64,000 bases of DNA, from assembly GCA_035274465.1 (NCBI GenBank), contig DATEOF010000353.1, positions 12,371 to 76,370 on the forward strand, written 5' to 3'. The stretch comes from JADGRF01 sp035274465. GTDB taxonomy: Bacteria; Myxococcota_A; Polyangia; Polyangiales; JAFGIB01. Shown piece after piece: positions 1-9,148 of this stretch. How positions within the stretch are numbered: the stretch's first letter is position 1; each line of letters starts with the position of its first letter. Below the pieces are notes generated by a model, which ran no database searches, had not been told where the DNA came from, and saw nothing but the letters and a program-made list of their open reading frames with translations. The position numbers and the translations under genes were made by a program.

Positions 1-1740
1 GGACTCTCGCGCTACCGCACGTTTCACAACCGGACCTTCGATCTCGCGCTGTACGCGCGGCAGGCGTGGGGCCTGGTCCACGGCGACTACTGGGATCCGA
101 TCGTCGACAGCCATTTTCTGGGTACCCACGTGGCCCTTGTGCTCTGGCCGCTCGGGTTAGTCGGTCAGCGCTTCGGCATGGTGCCGGTGCTGATCGTGGC
201 GCAGGCGCTGGCGTTCGCCCTCGCGGCGCTGCCGCTGGCGCAGATCGGCGCGCGGCGCTTCGGCGATCGAGGGGCGCTGCTGGCCGCCGGGGCGTGGCTC
301 CTGTATCCGAACCTCGGCCACGTCGCGAGCTACGAGTTTCACCCGGGCTCGCTCGGCATGTTGCCGCTGGCGTTCGCGCTCGACGCGCTGGATCGCGGGC
401 GTGCGGGAGTGTTCGCGCTGTCGTGTTTGGGTTTGCTGCTGTGTCGCGCCGACTTCGCCCTGCTCGGCGTGCTGCTGGGAGCGGCGGCCATGCTCTGGAC
501 GAGGCCGCGTCCGGTCGTGTGGCTGCAGGCCGGAGCGTTGGTCGCGCTGACGTCGATCGGATACCTGGCGCTGCAGTTCCTGGTGCTGAAGCCGTCGTTT
601 CCCGCGGGCGCATCGAGCTACGACCTGCACTTCCCGAAGTGGGGCGGTAGCCCGTTTGGCGTGGTACGCACGCTGTTCCACGACCCTGGGCTCGTGCGCG
701 ATCACTTCTTTCAGCCCGCGAAGCTCAGCTACGTGCCGCGCGTGCTGTTGCCGCTCGCGTTCTTGCCGTTGCTTGCACCGCGCTGGCTGCTCTTCGCACT
801 GCCCTTCGTCGCGATCAACTCGATCTCGAGCTTTCCGACCACGGTGGAGCTGTACTCGCACTACCTGACGCCGGCGGTGCCCGCGCTGGTGGTCGGCGCG
901 ATCGACGGCCTGGCCTGGCTCGCAGCGCGCTGGCCGCGCGCCCGGGTGCGCCACGCGGCGATGGGTGTGTTGGTCGGGTGCCTCGTGCTGGGCAGCGTGC
1001 GCAACGGCGGCATGCCCTGGTCGCGAGACTTCGATGCGGCGGCGTTCGTAGCCGATGCGTACACCGCGGAAGCCGAACGAACCGTGGCGTCGATCGCGCC
1101 GAGAGGCTCGGTGCAGGCACCGGATCCGCTGCTGCCGCACCTGGCCGAACGTTCGGAGATCTACCGCGCGCCACCGCCCGACCTGAACGCGCAATTCGTG
1201 GTGCTCGACGTCAGCCATCGCCGCCGCTACGCGAAGAGCGAAGATCTGCTGCGCACCATCGAAGAGCCAGGCACGCGAACGTGGCTCGCGCGGCGCGACT
1301 ACGGCCTGATCCACGTCGAGCAGTCGCTGCTCACGCTGCGACGGGGCAGCGACCCGCGCTCGGGCATCGCGCTACGCTACCTTCCGCACGAGCAAGGGCA
1401 ACAGAGTGGCATCCCGCTCACGCGGTGTTTGACGCTGCTGTCTGCGTGGCTGGATCCGCAGGGGTTGGAGCTCGAGCTGTCGGCGCAAGCGCCCTGCCCC
1501 AACGATCTGGCATTGCGGATCGGGAGCGAGACGCGGCCGCGGCGTGTGGACTTGCTGTTCGACGGCTTGTTGTCGCCGGCGCAGCTGCGCGACGAGTATG
1601 CGGTCTCGTGGCACGTGCTCACGTCGCTCGAGCGCGCGCGCATCCTGGAACGGGGCTTGCGGATTGGAGCGCTGCGCTCGAGCGGGGAGCCGCCGGAACA
1701 GGGCGATCCGGTGACGTTCCTGGTGCCGCTCATCCACTAA
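1..1740 (+). CDS. DUF2079 family multi-spanning membrane protein, 5' truncated
   Basis: The frame is open from the first base, so the true start lies to the left; the first in-frame start inside the window is a GTG at 130. The first readable residues contain the FDLALYARQAW...HG...H stretch typical of DUF2079 proteins. Repeated hydrophobic segments follow over about 260 residues (for example around 180-300, 400-500 and 730-820 nt), then a soluble C-terminal part of roughly 250 residues. DUF2079 proteins resemble GT-C type membrane glycosyltransferases, but their substrate is unknown. The stop codon shares bases with the stop of the convergent NHL gene (CTAA at 1737-1740). Family call is firm; function is not known. 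Confidence 0.85.
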   Translation, partial: GLSRYRTFHNRTFDLALYARQAWGLVHGDYWDPIVDSHFLGTHVALVLWPLGLVGQRFGMVPVLIVAQALAFALAALPLAQIGARRFGDRGALLAAGAWLLYPNLGHVASYEFHPGSLGMLPLAFALDALDRGRAGVFALSCLGLLLCRADFALLGVLLGAAAMLWTRPRPVVWLQAGALVALTSIGYLALQFLVLKPSFPAGASSYDLHFPKWGGSPFGVVRTLFHDPGLVRDHFFQPAKLSYVPRVLLPLAFLPLLAPRWLLFALPFVAINSISSFPTTVELYSHYLTPAVPALVVGAIDGLAWLAARWPRARVRHAAMGVLVGCLVLGSVRNGGMPWSRDFDAAAFVADAYTAEAERTVASIAPRGSVQAPDPLLPHLAERSEIYRAPPPDLNAQFVVLDVSHRRRYAKSEDLLRTIEEPGTRTWLARRDYGLIHVEQSLLTLRRGSDPRSGIALRYLPHEQGQQSGIPLTRCLTLLSAWLDPQGLELELSAQAPCPNDLALRIGSETRPRRVDLLFDGLLSPAQLRDEYAVSWHVLTSLERARILERGLRIGALRSSGEPPEQGDPVTFLVPLIH

Positions 1741-2792
1741 GGCCCGCGCGTGAACTTCTGCACGCGCATGCCGTAGACGTCGCCGACCAGGACCTCGTCG
1801 GACTTCGTCACTGCGATCGCGTGCCCGCCGTAGAGCTGGCCGTCGTAGTTGCCGAACGATCCCCAGCTGTCCTGCAGCTTGCCGCGCTGATCGAGGCGCA
1901 AGATGCGCGCGCGATCGGGCGGCACCGGGTTTTGATCGCCGCCGTCCACGACGAACACCGAGCCATCTTTCGCCACGGTCACGGCCCACGGCCGTCCGAG
2001 CGCAGCGCTCTTCCACTCGTCGATGAACGTGCCGTTCTCGTCGAAGCGCTGGATGCGCGCGTTGCCGCGATCGGCCACGTAGACGCGGCGCTGCGCGTCG
2101 AGCGCGATCGAGTGCGGCGTGTCGAACTGTCCGGGCTCGCTGCCGTGGGTGCCCCAGGCGCGGATGAACTGACCCTGCGCGTCGAGCTCGACCACCCGGC
2201 TGTTGCCGTAGCCGTCCGCGATGAAGATCGTACCGTCAGGGGCGATCGCGACGTCGGTCGGTCGATTGAAGTGCGTCTCGTCGTCGCCCGGCTCGCCGGC
2301 CACGCCGAAGCTGCGCAGCACGTCTCCGTCGCGATTCAGCTCGAACACCTGGTGCGACCCCACGTCGGTCACCCACAGGTGATCCCTCGCGTCGACTCGC
2401 AACCCGTGCGGGATCTTGAACTGGCTCCTGCCGAACTCGCCCTCGATCGCGCCGGTCGCCGGATTGAGCCGCAACAGCGGCGGCTGCGTGATCAGCGGTG
2501 TGTCCACGTCCGCGAGCCACGGGTGATCGGCGCGATGGAACACCAGCACGTCGCCGTGCGAGTCGACGGCGACGCCGGACACCTGGCCGAGCACGTACCC
2601 TTCGGACAGTGCCGGCCAGCCGTGCACGACGCGGAACTCGCGCGACGCCGAGGCGTCGTCGTGAACCCGAGCATCCGGCGCTGCGGCCGGCGCCGCGTCG
2701 TCGGCGCAGCCCACCCAGGAGAGCAGCAACCCGGACAGGGTCGCACAACAATCGCGCGCGCGGCGCATCCAGTGGCGAGCGTTCACCTGCAT
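1737..2792 (-). CDS. NHL-repeat (beta-propeller) lipoprotein
   Basis: The 351-residue product has a basic N-terminus, a hydrophobic segment and a lipobox-like LLSWVGC, so it is predicted to be exported and lipid-anchored. A second Met at residue 9 could be the real start and would give a more usual signal peptide length. The mature part is a run of NHL-type blades, with repeated patterns such as P-x-D-V-A-I-A-P-D-G-T-I-F-I-A-D and N-A-R-I-Q-R-F, as in six-bladed NHL propellers and peptidyl-alpha-hydroxyglycine lyase-like proteins. No enzymatic role can be assigned. It is convergent with the DUF2079 gene and lies 15 nt downstream of the YdeI-like gene. Confidence 0.85.
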   Translation of the reverse strand: MQVNARHWMRRARDCCATLSGLLLSWVGCADDAAPAAAPDARVHDDASASREFRVVHGWPALSEGYVLGQVSGVAVDSHGDVLVFHRADHPWLADVDTPLITQPPLLRLNPATGAIEGEFGRSQFKIPHGLRVDARDHLWVTDVGSHQVFELNRDGDVLRSFGVAGEPGDDETHFNRPTDVAIAPDGTIFIADGYGNSRVVELDAQGQFIRAWGTHGSEPGQFDTPHSIALDAQRRVYVADRGNARIQRFDENGTFIDEWKSAALGRPWAVTVAKDGSVFVVDGGDQNPVPPDRARILRLDQRGKLQDSWGSFGNYDGQLYGGHAIAVTKSDEVLVGDVYGMRVQKFTRGP

Positions 2793-2807
2793 CCGCCGCG
2801 TTGAGGT

Positions 2808-3392
2808 TCAGTCGTCATGCAAACCCATGCCTGCGAGGATCTTGGGGATGCACTTTTGGATCCGCGCGGTTCGCGTCTGCGATTGCTTCGCGCCCGTGAA
2901 GTGGAGGACGTAGCCCCGTTGGCGTCCGGGAGTGAGCGCCTTGAAAGCCTTCGCGAGCTTGCGATCTTTCTGCAGGATCCGCGTCAGCTCCTCGGGAAGC
3001 TCGAGCTCGCGCTTGGCTTTGAAGTCGACGGTGAGCCCGGCCTTCTCCACCGCGATGGCCTGCTTCGCGTAAGACTGCACCACGGCCTTCTTGACCTGAG
3101 CCTCGCTGGTGAACTCCAGGCGCAGCGCCGACTGCGTGTTCTCCCCCTGGCTGCGGAGGAGGCCGTGGGAGTCCTCCAGCAGCGCGCCCTTGAAGAACAT
3201 CAGGGAGAGGTGGCCTTTGAACGGCTGGATGATGGCCACGTTCTTGCCCCCGAACGAGTAGCAAGGCTTCCCCCACTTCAGATCCTCCTCGAGCCCACAA
3301 TCGAGCAGGATCGACCGGAGCTTCTGGATCTCGCCACGCCACGTCTTGGCGCGGCTCACGAATGCATCAATTTTGGGATTCTGCGTACTCAT
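2808..3392 (-). CDS. YdeI/OmpD-associated family protein (DUF1801 plus OmdA-like)
   Basis: The 194-residue protein has an N-terminal DUF1801-like domain (residues about 15-115, with the LKWGKPCYSF motif and the NVAIIQPFKGHLSLMFFKGA stretch) and a C-terminal OmdA-like helical segment (about 130-190, including LPEELTRIL and ALTPGRQRGYVLHF). This is the usual two-part layout of YdeI-family proteins, which are small cytoplasmic proteins of unclear biochemical function. The ATG start has no clear Shine-Dalgarno sequence. The gene is divergent from the PEGA gene, with 97 nt between the starts. Confidence 0.88.
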   Translation of the reverse strand: MSTQNPKIDAFVSRAKTWRGEIQKLRSILLDCGLEEDLKWGKPCYSFGGKNVAIIQPFKGHLSLMFFKGALLEDSHGLLRSQGENTQSALRLEFTSEAQVKKAVVQSYAKQAIAVEKAGLTVDFKAKRELELPEELTRILQKDRKLAKAFKALTPGRQRGYVLHFTGAKQSQTRTARIQKCIPKILAGMGLHDD

Positions 3393-3489
3393 CGGAGGGC
3401 TCGAAGGATCGCGTCACAGCTGTCGCTCGGCAAGCACCTGCCACCAGTTTGTCATTCGCTAGCCACGAACCGGCGCGAGTGTTCGGGCG

Positions 3490-4416
3490 ATGTCGAGAGG
3501 TACGGGTCGCTACAGCTTCGATGATGTGACTTCGGTCGGCGGCCGCACGCGGCTGCCGTGGTCGGACGATCGAACCGCCTCGGAGGATCCGAGCAGGCAG
3601 ACGCGTGCTCGGCAGAGCGACGTGTACGCGGTGCCGCGACCTCGCGCAGGCGAAACGAGCCGCATCGACGTTTCGAGCTTTGCGCCCGAGCGCGATGCGA
3701 GCGACGCGCAGCGCACGCCGGCCGTCACGCCTCCCGTGGCCGAGCAGCAGCCGGCCGCGAGCTCCTCGCCGGAGGAGTATCCGTTCGCGCGCCCGCAGCA
3801 GCTGGGCGGCGTGGTCGGACTGGTTGCGGCGGGCCTCGGGTTGTTGGCCGCGGCGATTCTGGGTCATCAGCTGATGACCACGGCGCCTGTCACCGGCGTC
3901 GCTGCGGCGCAGCCACCTGCGCCGATCGCCCCGCCGCCGCCGCCACCAGTCCTGATGAGCATCGCGCCGGAGCCGCCATCAGCTGCACTGCCGGCCGACG
4001 CAGGCCCGCGCGTAGTAGCTCCCCCTGCACCGTCGCCGATGGCTGCAGCGGCGCCGCAGCGGCGCGTGCATGCGGTCGCCAAGCCCCGGCCGCCTATCGT
4101 GCGGCCCTCAGCGCCCGAGAGCCCGGCGACCGCCGAGCTCGACTCACTCGCGGTGCCGGCCGAAGCGACCGCGGCTCCGGAAGCGCCCCCGGAAGAAGAA
4201 GCTGACCCCGGAACACTGCGCATCAACAGCTTGCCTTGGGCGCAGGTCTTCCTGGACGGCCAACTGATCGGCAATACACCACTGCGCGGCGTCCGCGTGG
4301 CGGCCGGCGAACACAGCTTGCGCTTCGTGAACCACCAGTTCTCGATGGTAAAGACCAGCGAGATTAGCGTGCCCGCTGGCGAAGAGCTCACGATCGTCGA
4401 GCGGCTCGACGAGTAG
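3490..4416 (+). CDS. Single-pass membrane protein with C-terminal PEGA domain
   Basis: The 308-residue protein has a charged, low-complexity cytoplasmic N-terminus (about 1-100), one transmembrane segment (LGGVVGLVAAGLGLLAAAIL, near 105-125), a long Pro/Ala-rich linker (about 130-230) and a C-terminal PEGA domain (about 238-300). The PEGA part shows the usual pattern of INSLPWAQVFLDGQLIGNTP followed by GVRVAAGEHSLRF. PEGA domains are common at the ends of myxobacterial kinases and surface proteins; here no kinase is attached. The stop lies 3 nt from that of the convergent pyruvate kinase gene. Confidence 0.85.
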   Translation: MSRGTGRYSFDDVTSVGGRTRLPWSDDRTASEDPSRQTRARQSDVYAVPRPRAGETSRIDVSSFAPERDASDAQRTPAVTPPVAEQQPAASSSPEEYPFARPQQLGGVVGLVAAGLGLLAAAILGHQLMTTAPVTGVAAAQPPAPIAPPPPPPVLMSIAPEPPSAALPADAGPRVVAPPAPSPMAAAAPQRRVHAVAKPRPPIVRPSAPESPATAELDSLAVPAEATAAPEAPPEEEADPGTLRINSLPWAQVFLDGQLIGNTPLRGVRVAAGEHSLRFVNHQFSMVKTSEISVPAGEELTIVERLDE

Positions 4417-4419
4417 TCG

Positions 4420-5904
4420 CTACTTCTTCGGGATCATCACCGGCGGGGGATCCGACATCAACGCGCCCGGCGGCCTCACGCGGTGGAAGCGGATCGTGTT
4501 CGGCTGCTTGTTCTGACCCAGCGGCACCGCGGCAGCGACCACCACCACGTCCCCAGGCTCCGCCAACCCGGTCGACCTCAAGTACGCATCCGCCGCTTGC
4601 AGCTGCGACTCGATGTCCGAGCGATCCTGAACCCTCACCGGTACCACGCCGTGCAAGACATTGGTTCGGCGCAGCGTGGGCTCCCAGCTGCCGAGCGCGA
4701 CGATCGGCACGTGCGGCCGCCGCTTCGAGATGTGCAACGCGGTCAAGCCGGAGCCGGCGAGCGTCACGATCGCCTTGGCGCGCACGTTGCTCGCCGAGCC
4801 GACCGCCGCGCTGGCGACTCCACCTGCGAATGTCAGGTCTTCTTCGGCCAGCGGAGCGCTGCTGCGCTGCTCGTGCTCGTAGGCCTCCGCGTGGCGCGTG
4901 ATCGATGACATCGCTTGCACCGCGAGCTCCGGGTTGGCGCCGGTCGCCGACTCCTCGGACAGCATGACCGCGTCGGCTCCGTCGAGCACCGCGTTGGCGA
5001 CATCCGAGGCCTCGGCGCGGGTCGGCCGGCGCGCGATCACCATCGAACCCAGCATCTGCGTCGCGACCACGGCCCATTTCCCCATCGAGCTCGCGCGGCG
5101 CAGGATCTGCTTTTGCAGCACCGGCACGCGTTCGAACGGCATCTCCACGCCCAGATCGCCGCGCGCGACCATCACTCCGTCCGAGGCCGCGAGGATCGAA
5201 TCGAGCGCGGTGAGCGCTTCCGGGCGTTCGAGCTTGGCCATCACCGGTGTCTTGGTGTTGCCCAGCAAGCTGCGCGCGCGCTGGATGTCATCGGCGCTAC
5301 GCACGAATGAGATGGCGATCAGATCGATGCCGGCCTTGGCCGCGAACGCCAGATCCGCCTCGTCTTTCTCGGTCAGCGTCGGGATCGAAACCGCGCGCCC
5401 CGGCAGGTTCAAGCCTTTGTTCGAGAACAGGCGCCCGGTCGTGACCACGCGCGTGTAGACATCGCCCCCCTCCACGCGCTCGACGCGCAGCTCGATCGTG
5501 CCGTCTGCCAGCAGGATCATCGCGCCCGGTACGACATCGCGCGCGAGGCCCTCGTACGGCGAGTGCACCTGCTGCTGGTTGCCCTCGACGTCGCGTGACG
5601 TGATCAGGAACTCGGCGTTGGGATGCAACGTGATGCCGTCGAGCGGCAGCTTGCCGACGCGTAGCTTCGGCCCCTGGATGTCAGCCAAGAGCGGGATGTA
5701 CTTGCCTTCGAGCTTCGCCGCTTCGCGCGCTCGATCGATCAGCGGCTGCATCGACTTCTCGCCGCCATGCGACATGTTAAGTCGAAAGCAGTCGGCCCCC
5801 GAGGTGATCAGGAGGCGCATCTGATCCAGCGTCGAGCTCGCCGGACCCACGGTAGCGATGATCTTGGTGTAGTTGATGCCGATCACAGCGCGAGTGTGCG
5901 ACAT
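4420..5904 (-). CDS. pyk: Pyruvate kinase
   Basis: Catalyses phosphoenolpyruvate plus ADP to pyruvate plus ATP, the last step of glycolysis, in the cytoplasm. The 494-residue product has the expected N-terminal TKIIATVGPAS, the RLNMSHG loop, DIQGPKLRVG, the metal-binding MVARGDLGVEMP stretch and the RPTRAEASDVANAVLDGADA signature. Two conserved spots differ from the usual form: ATQML is followed by G rather than E, and LSEESATG replaces the usual LSGETA-type motif. The frame extends 46 codons upstream, but the ATG at 5904 fits family length and avoids overlap with the amidase gene 32 nt upstream. It probably shares a transcript with the agmatine genes. Confidence 0.95.
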   Translation of the reverse strand: MSHTRAVIGINYTKIIATVGPASSTLDQMRLLITSGADCFRLNMSHGGEKSMQPLIDRAREAAKLEGKYIPLLADIQGPKLRVGKLPLDGITLHPNAEFLITSRDVEGNQQQVHSPYEGLARDVVPGAMILLADGTIELRVERVEGGDVYTRVVTTGRLFSNKGLNLPGRAVSIPTLTEKDEADLAFAAKAGIDLIAISFVRSADDIQRARSLLGNTKTPVMAKLERPEALTALDSILAASDGVMVARGDLGVEMPFERVPVLQKQILRRASSMGKWAVVATQMLGSMVIARRPTRAEASDVANAVLDGADAVMLSEESATGANPELAVQAMSSITRHAEAYEHEQRSSAPLAEEDLTFAGGVASAAVGSASNVRAKAIVTLAGSGLTALHISKRRPHVPIVALGSWEPTLRRTNVLHGVVPVRVQDRSDIESQLQAADAYLRSTGLAEPGDVVVVAAAVPLGQNKQPNTIRFHRVRPPGALMSDPPPVMIPKK

Positions 5905-5936
5905 CGCTCGAAGCCGGCCAACCCCGCTCGGCGATT

Positions 5937-6791
5937 TTACTCGTTGCCGACCAGTGGCCCGTACGTTTCCGGACGCCGATCTCGCAACAGTCCCATCCAC
6001 TCGCGGTCCTTTCGCGCGGCACCGACCTCGAGCGTCACGCAAAAGACGCCTTCGTCGCTGCGCCCCAGCTCGCCCAGAATCTCACCCCACGGGTCGGCTA
6101 CGAACGAGGTGCCGTAGAACACCTGTCCGCCTTCATCTCCGACCCGATTGGCCGCGGCGACGTGAATGGTGTTGCTGACCGCATGGCCGACCATCGCGCG
6201 GCGCCACGGCTGCGCGGTGTCGCGCGCGGTCACAGGCTCGGAGCCGATCGCGGTCGGATACAACAACACGTCCGCCCCGAGCAGCGTCAGCGCGCGCGCG
6301 GTCTCGGGGAACCACTGGTCCCAGCAAATGCCGATGCCGAGCTTGCCGTGGCGCGTGTCGAAGCGCCGGAAGCCGGTATCACCCGGCTTGAAGTAGTACT
6401 TCTCCTCGTAGCCCGCGCCGTCCGGGATGTGCGTCTTGCGGTACACGCCGAGCGAGCGGCCGTCGGCGTCGAGCACGGCCAAGCTGTTGTAAAACGCACC
6501 ACCCGCGCGCTCGAAGAACGACACCGGCAGCACCACCTGCAGCTCCCGGGCCAGCGGTGCCAGCGCGCGCAACGCCGGGTCTTGTTCCGCGCTGTGCGCC
6601 AGCGCGAAGAACTTGTCGTCTTTCTCGCGCGGGAAGTACGGCGTCGAGAACAGCTCCGGCAACAGCACCACCTGCGCACCCTGCGCGTGCGCGGCGCGCA
6701 CCAGCTCGGCGGCGCGCGCGATGTTGACCGCGGCGTCTTCCACCATCGAGAACTGCGTGACGGCGAGTCGGAGGGTTTCGGCTTGGGTCAT
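5937..6791 (-). CDS. aguB: N-carbamoylputrescine amidohydrolase (nitrilase superfamily)
   Basis: Hydrolyses N-carbamoylputrescine to putrescine, CO2 and ammonia, the second step of the agmatine deiminase route. The 284-residue product has the nitrilase Glu-Lys-Cys triad: E46 in LLPELF, K119 in YRKTHIPDG and C156 in GIGICWDQWFPE. The stretch YEEKYYFKPGDTGF is typical of the AguB branch. The ATG overlaps the stop of the agmatine deiminase gene in an ATGA, so translation is probably coupled. The frame stays open far upstream, but that part is the antisense-like shadow of aguA. Function is well supported by both the motifs and the neighbour. Confidence 0.95.
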   Translation of the reverse strand: MTQAETLRLAVTQFSMVEDAAVNIARAAELVRAAHAQGAQVVLLPELFSTPYFPREKDDKFFALAHSAEQDPALRALAPLARELQVVLPVSFFERAGGAFYNSLAVLDADGRSLGVYRKTHIPDGAGYEEKYYFKPGDTGFRRFDTRHGKLGIGICWDQWFPETARALTLLGADVLLYPTAIGSEPVTARDTAQPWRRAMVGHAVSNTIHVAAANRVGDEGGQVFYGTSFVADPWGEILGELGRSDEGVFCVTLEVGAARKDREWMGLLRDRRPETYGPLVGNE

Positions 6792-7795
6792 GGTGTGGGC
6801 AACTGTTGGGTCATGCAGTGGAACGTTCCGCCCCCCGTGAGCAGGGCACGCGCGGGGCAGGCGACGACTTCGCGGTCGACAAAGATAGCCTGCAGCGCGG
6901 CGCGTGCAGCCTCGTCCCACGCGCCGCCGAACACCGGCAAGAGCACGCGCGCGTTGCCGATGTAGAAGTTCATGTGGCTGGCTGGCATGACCTGCCCCTC
7001 GGGGCCCCGCACGCGCCCGGGCGAAGGGATGCGCATGACCTTCAGCATTTGCCCCCGCGCGTCGCGCGCGCGGGCGAGTGCGTCGGCGATCGCATCCAGC
7101 GTGTCGGCGTTCGGATCGTCGTCGGCGTGGGCTTGCATGCACACCACCACGCCGGGCGCGACGAAGCGCGCGATGTTGTCGATGTGGCCATCGGTGTGAT
7201 CGTTCAGCAGACCCTGATCGAGCCAGATGACGCGCCGGACGCCGAGCGCTTCCTTGAGTCGCGCTTCGATGGTGGCCTCGCTCGCGTCGCCGCGGTTCGG
7301 GTTGCGCAAGCACGACCGCGTGGTGAGCACGGTGCCCTCGCCGTCGACGTCCACCGCGCCGCCCTCGAGCACCCAGTCGAACGCAACCGCCGGCTCGTCT
7401 CGTAGCGCGGCGAGGCGCTCGGCGAGCTGTGCGTCGTGCGGGTAGATGTACTTTTCGCCCCAGCCGTTGAAGCGAAAGCGCACGCTGGCCCGACCCTGGG
7501 GCCCGCGGACGAACACCGGAGCGGTATCGCGCAGCCAGACGTCGCCGTAGTCCAGCGTGTGCAGCACGATACTGCGACCATCGGGCCGGAGCGCCGCTTC
7601 CGCCTCGGCGGCGAACTCCGGCTGGACGAGCACGATCAGCGGCTCCTGGCCGGGCGCCGCGAACGCGCGTGCGAACACGGCGAATTCTCGCTGCGCCGCT
7701 CGGAGCTGCGAACCCCAGGCATATTCGTGTGCGGGCCAAGCCGTGTAGCAGGCTTCGTGCGCGCTCCACTCGGGAGGCATCGAGTAGCTCACCAT
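6788..7795 (-). CDS. aguA: Agmatine deiminase (peptidylarginine deiminase family)
   Basis: Converts agmatine to N-carbamoylputrescine and ammonia. The 335-residue length is normal for the family. Active-site motifs are all present: GDVWLRD at 84-90, EGGAVDVDGEG at 144-154, NDHTDGHIDN at 198-207, and the catalytic Cys at 327 in GGGTFHC near the C-terminus. The predicted start overlaps the 3' end of the FAM20-like lipoprotein gene by 7 nt; a second Met at residue 6 is possible. With aguB it forms a complete two-enzyme path from agmatine to putrescine. Confidence 0.95.
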   Translation of the reverse strand: MVSYSMPPEWSAHEACYTAWPAHEYAWGSQLRAAQREFAVFARAFAAPGQEPLIVLVQPEFAAEAEAALRPDGRSIVLHTLDYGDVWLRDTAPVFVRGPQGRASVRFRFNGWGEKYIYPHDAQLAERLAALRDEPAVAFDWVLEGGAVDVDGEGTVLTTRSCLRNPNRGDASEATIEARLKEALGVRRVIWLDQGLLNDHTDGHIDNIARFVAPGVVVCMQAHADDDPNADTLDAIADALARARDARGQMLKVMRIPSPGRVRGPEGQVMPASHMNFYIGNARVLLPVFGGAWDEAARAALQAIFVDREVVACPARALLTGGGTFHCMTQQLPTP

Positions 7796-8823
7796 GCGTA
7801 TACCGTATCGCCGTAACGGCGCTCCTGTTTGGCCACGTGCTCGAGCACGGCCTTTCGCCGGGTCTCGAGGCCGCGCAGCATATTCGTGTCCAAGAACGGT
7901 CCGAGCGGGTCGGCCGCCATCGTTTGTCCCAGCGCCTGCACATCCAGCGCGCGCACGGCATCGATCGTGCGCCGGCGGAATTTGGCTAGCAGTAGCAGGT
8001 GCGCATCCGCACCCCGCCGCGCTGGGCCTTTCGAGAACGCGTCGCCGTTGTCGAGCAGGATCAGCGGCCCACCTGCGCCGAGCGTGAGCACGTTGGCGTT
8101 GTTCCGGCCGAAGCGCGCCGAGTTGAGGGTCAGGAAGTCGAACACGATCATGTCCGAGAGCTCGGCGGGCAGGTCGGCGCGGCTCGGCTGGGGTGTGGCC
8201 GGCTGCGCGTGTGGCTTTCGCTCGACGCGGATCCAGTTCTCCCAGCCGGGAGGTGTCACGGCCGGCACGGGTTTGTCGTCCAAAGCCTGGATCAGCGCGC
8301 CGCGCACCTGGCTGCGACTCTCACCGAGCGACAAGCTGCGGGCGACCGTGGGTGGCATGCGGCCGAGTCCGAGCGCGCGATCGAGGTAGTACGCGGCGAC
8401 GTCGGCGTACCAGTTCTGCTCGGGCTTGAAGTACGCCTGCGCGCCCGAATCGAAGATGATTTTGAAGGCCGAGGTGCGCCCGCCACTACCTTTCGTCACG
8501 CTCGCGACCTGGCCGCTTCGCAGCTCGTCGAGCACGGCGCGCTCGGGCTTGCCGAGAAAGCCCGGCGGCTCGGCGGCAGGCGGAGGCTCTGCCGGTGTCC
8601 CCGCGTCCACCACGGCATCCAGCATCAAGCGGTGTCTGGCGGGTCCCATGCCGACGCGCAGCGACCCGCGCTCTGCCCGCAGCTCACGCGTAGGGTCCGG
8701 CTCCGGCGCGGCAGGTGCGGGCTCCGGGGCCGGTTGCGGCGCAGGCCGCTTCGCCTGCTCGGTGCAGCCCGCGACCACTCCGAGCACCAGCAGCGCTGGT
8801 GCAATCTTCCCTGCGTAGTACAT
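7789..8823 (-). CDS. Lipoprotein with FAM20-like kinase fold, probably catalytically altered
   Basis: The 344-residue product starts at the ATG at 8823 and has a signal peptide with lipobox LGVVAGC (lipid Cys 20), then a Pro/Ala/Glu-rich linker to about residue 85. The rest resembles the FAM20/Fam20C secretory-kinase family: QAYFKPEQ (K133, like the Fam20C ATP-binding Lys), ADVAAYYLDRALG then RMPPTVAR (about 140-162), FDFL...NSARFGRNN (228-242) and LLDNGDAF (257-263). Where Fam20C has its catalytic Asp in NMDRHH, this protein has Ala 236, and the helix-C Glu is Asp 141. The metal-binding Asp 258 is kept. It may be a pseudokinase or a divergent kinase acting outside the cytoplasm. The comparison is from memory of the family, not an alignment run. 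It heads the aguA-aguB-pyk group. Confidence 0.65.
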   Translation of the reverse strand: MYYAGKIAPALLVLGVVAGCTEQAKRPAPQPAPEPAPAAPEPDPTRELRAERGSLRVGMGPARHRLMLDAVVDAGTPAEPPPAAEPPGFLGKPERAVLDELRSGQVASVTKGSGGRTSAFKIIFDSGAQAYFKPEQNWYADVAAYYLDRALGLGRMPPTVARSLSLGESRSQVRGALIQALDDKPVPAVTPPGWENWIRVERKPHAQPATPQPSRADLPAELSDMIVFDFLTLNSARFGRNNANVLTLGAGGPLILLDNGDAFSKGPARRGADAHLLLLAKFRRRTIDAVRALDVQALGQTMAADPLGPFLDTNMLRGLETRRKAVLEHVAKQERRYGDTVYAW

Positions 8824-9148
8824 CCGGTCCCCGCAGCCTACATCATCTGCGGGGTAGTGTGCCCCACCCACGCTCGCCGCGTGGCGCGCTGACGAGCGAG
8901 CGTTGGGGCGCGACTCGGCATGTGCAGGCCGGCATCTGCGCCGCTCACAGATGCAACGTCAGCTGTCGGGTGCGCGCGTCTGCCGCGTACGGCTCCGCGC
9001 TGACACCGATCTGAGAAGTCTTTCATCCGCGCTTTGACGCCGCTCTCAGCTGCACGATATTTTTGACAAAGACTAAAGCAAACGGCCGATTCGAACGTTG
9101 AAGTTCTGGTCGGCGGCACACGGCTTAGACTGGGAGAAGCACGCTTTC
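8824..9148 (+). other. Divergent intergenic region, no gene seen
   Basis: The region separates the leftward FAM20-like gene from the rightward MFS gene and should hold both promoters. A TTGACA hexamer on the plus strand at 9063-9068 lies about 80 nt before the MFS ATG, but no convincing -10 hexamer follows at the right spacing. The stretch around 9050-9085 is notably richer in A and T than its surroundings. No RNA gene or small reading frame stands out. Confidence 0.5.

Noticed and set aside
978..2804. A 608-codon plus-strand frame opposite the NHL gene.
   Set aside because: It lacks any domain or signal and overlaps two clear genes; a typical high-GC antisense shadow.
5937..7961. A 674-codon minus-strand frame that would fuse an N-terminal extension to the amidase.
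   Set aside because: The upstream part is Arg-rich shadow sequence within aguA; the ATGA junction and family length set the true start at 6791.
9063..9068. TTGACA as a promoter -35 box for the MFS gene.
   Set aside because: No acceptable -10 hexamer lies 16-18 nt downstream, so it was only mentioned, not annotated.
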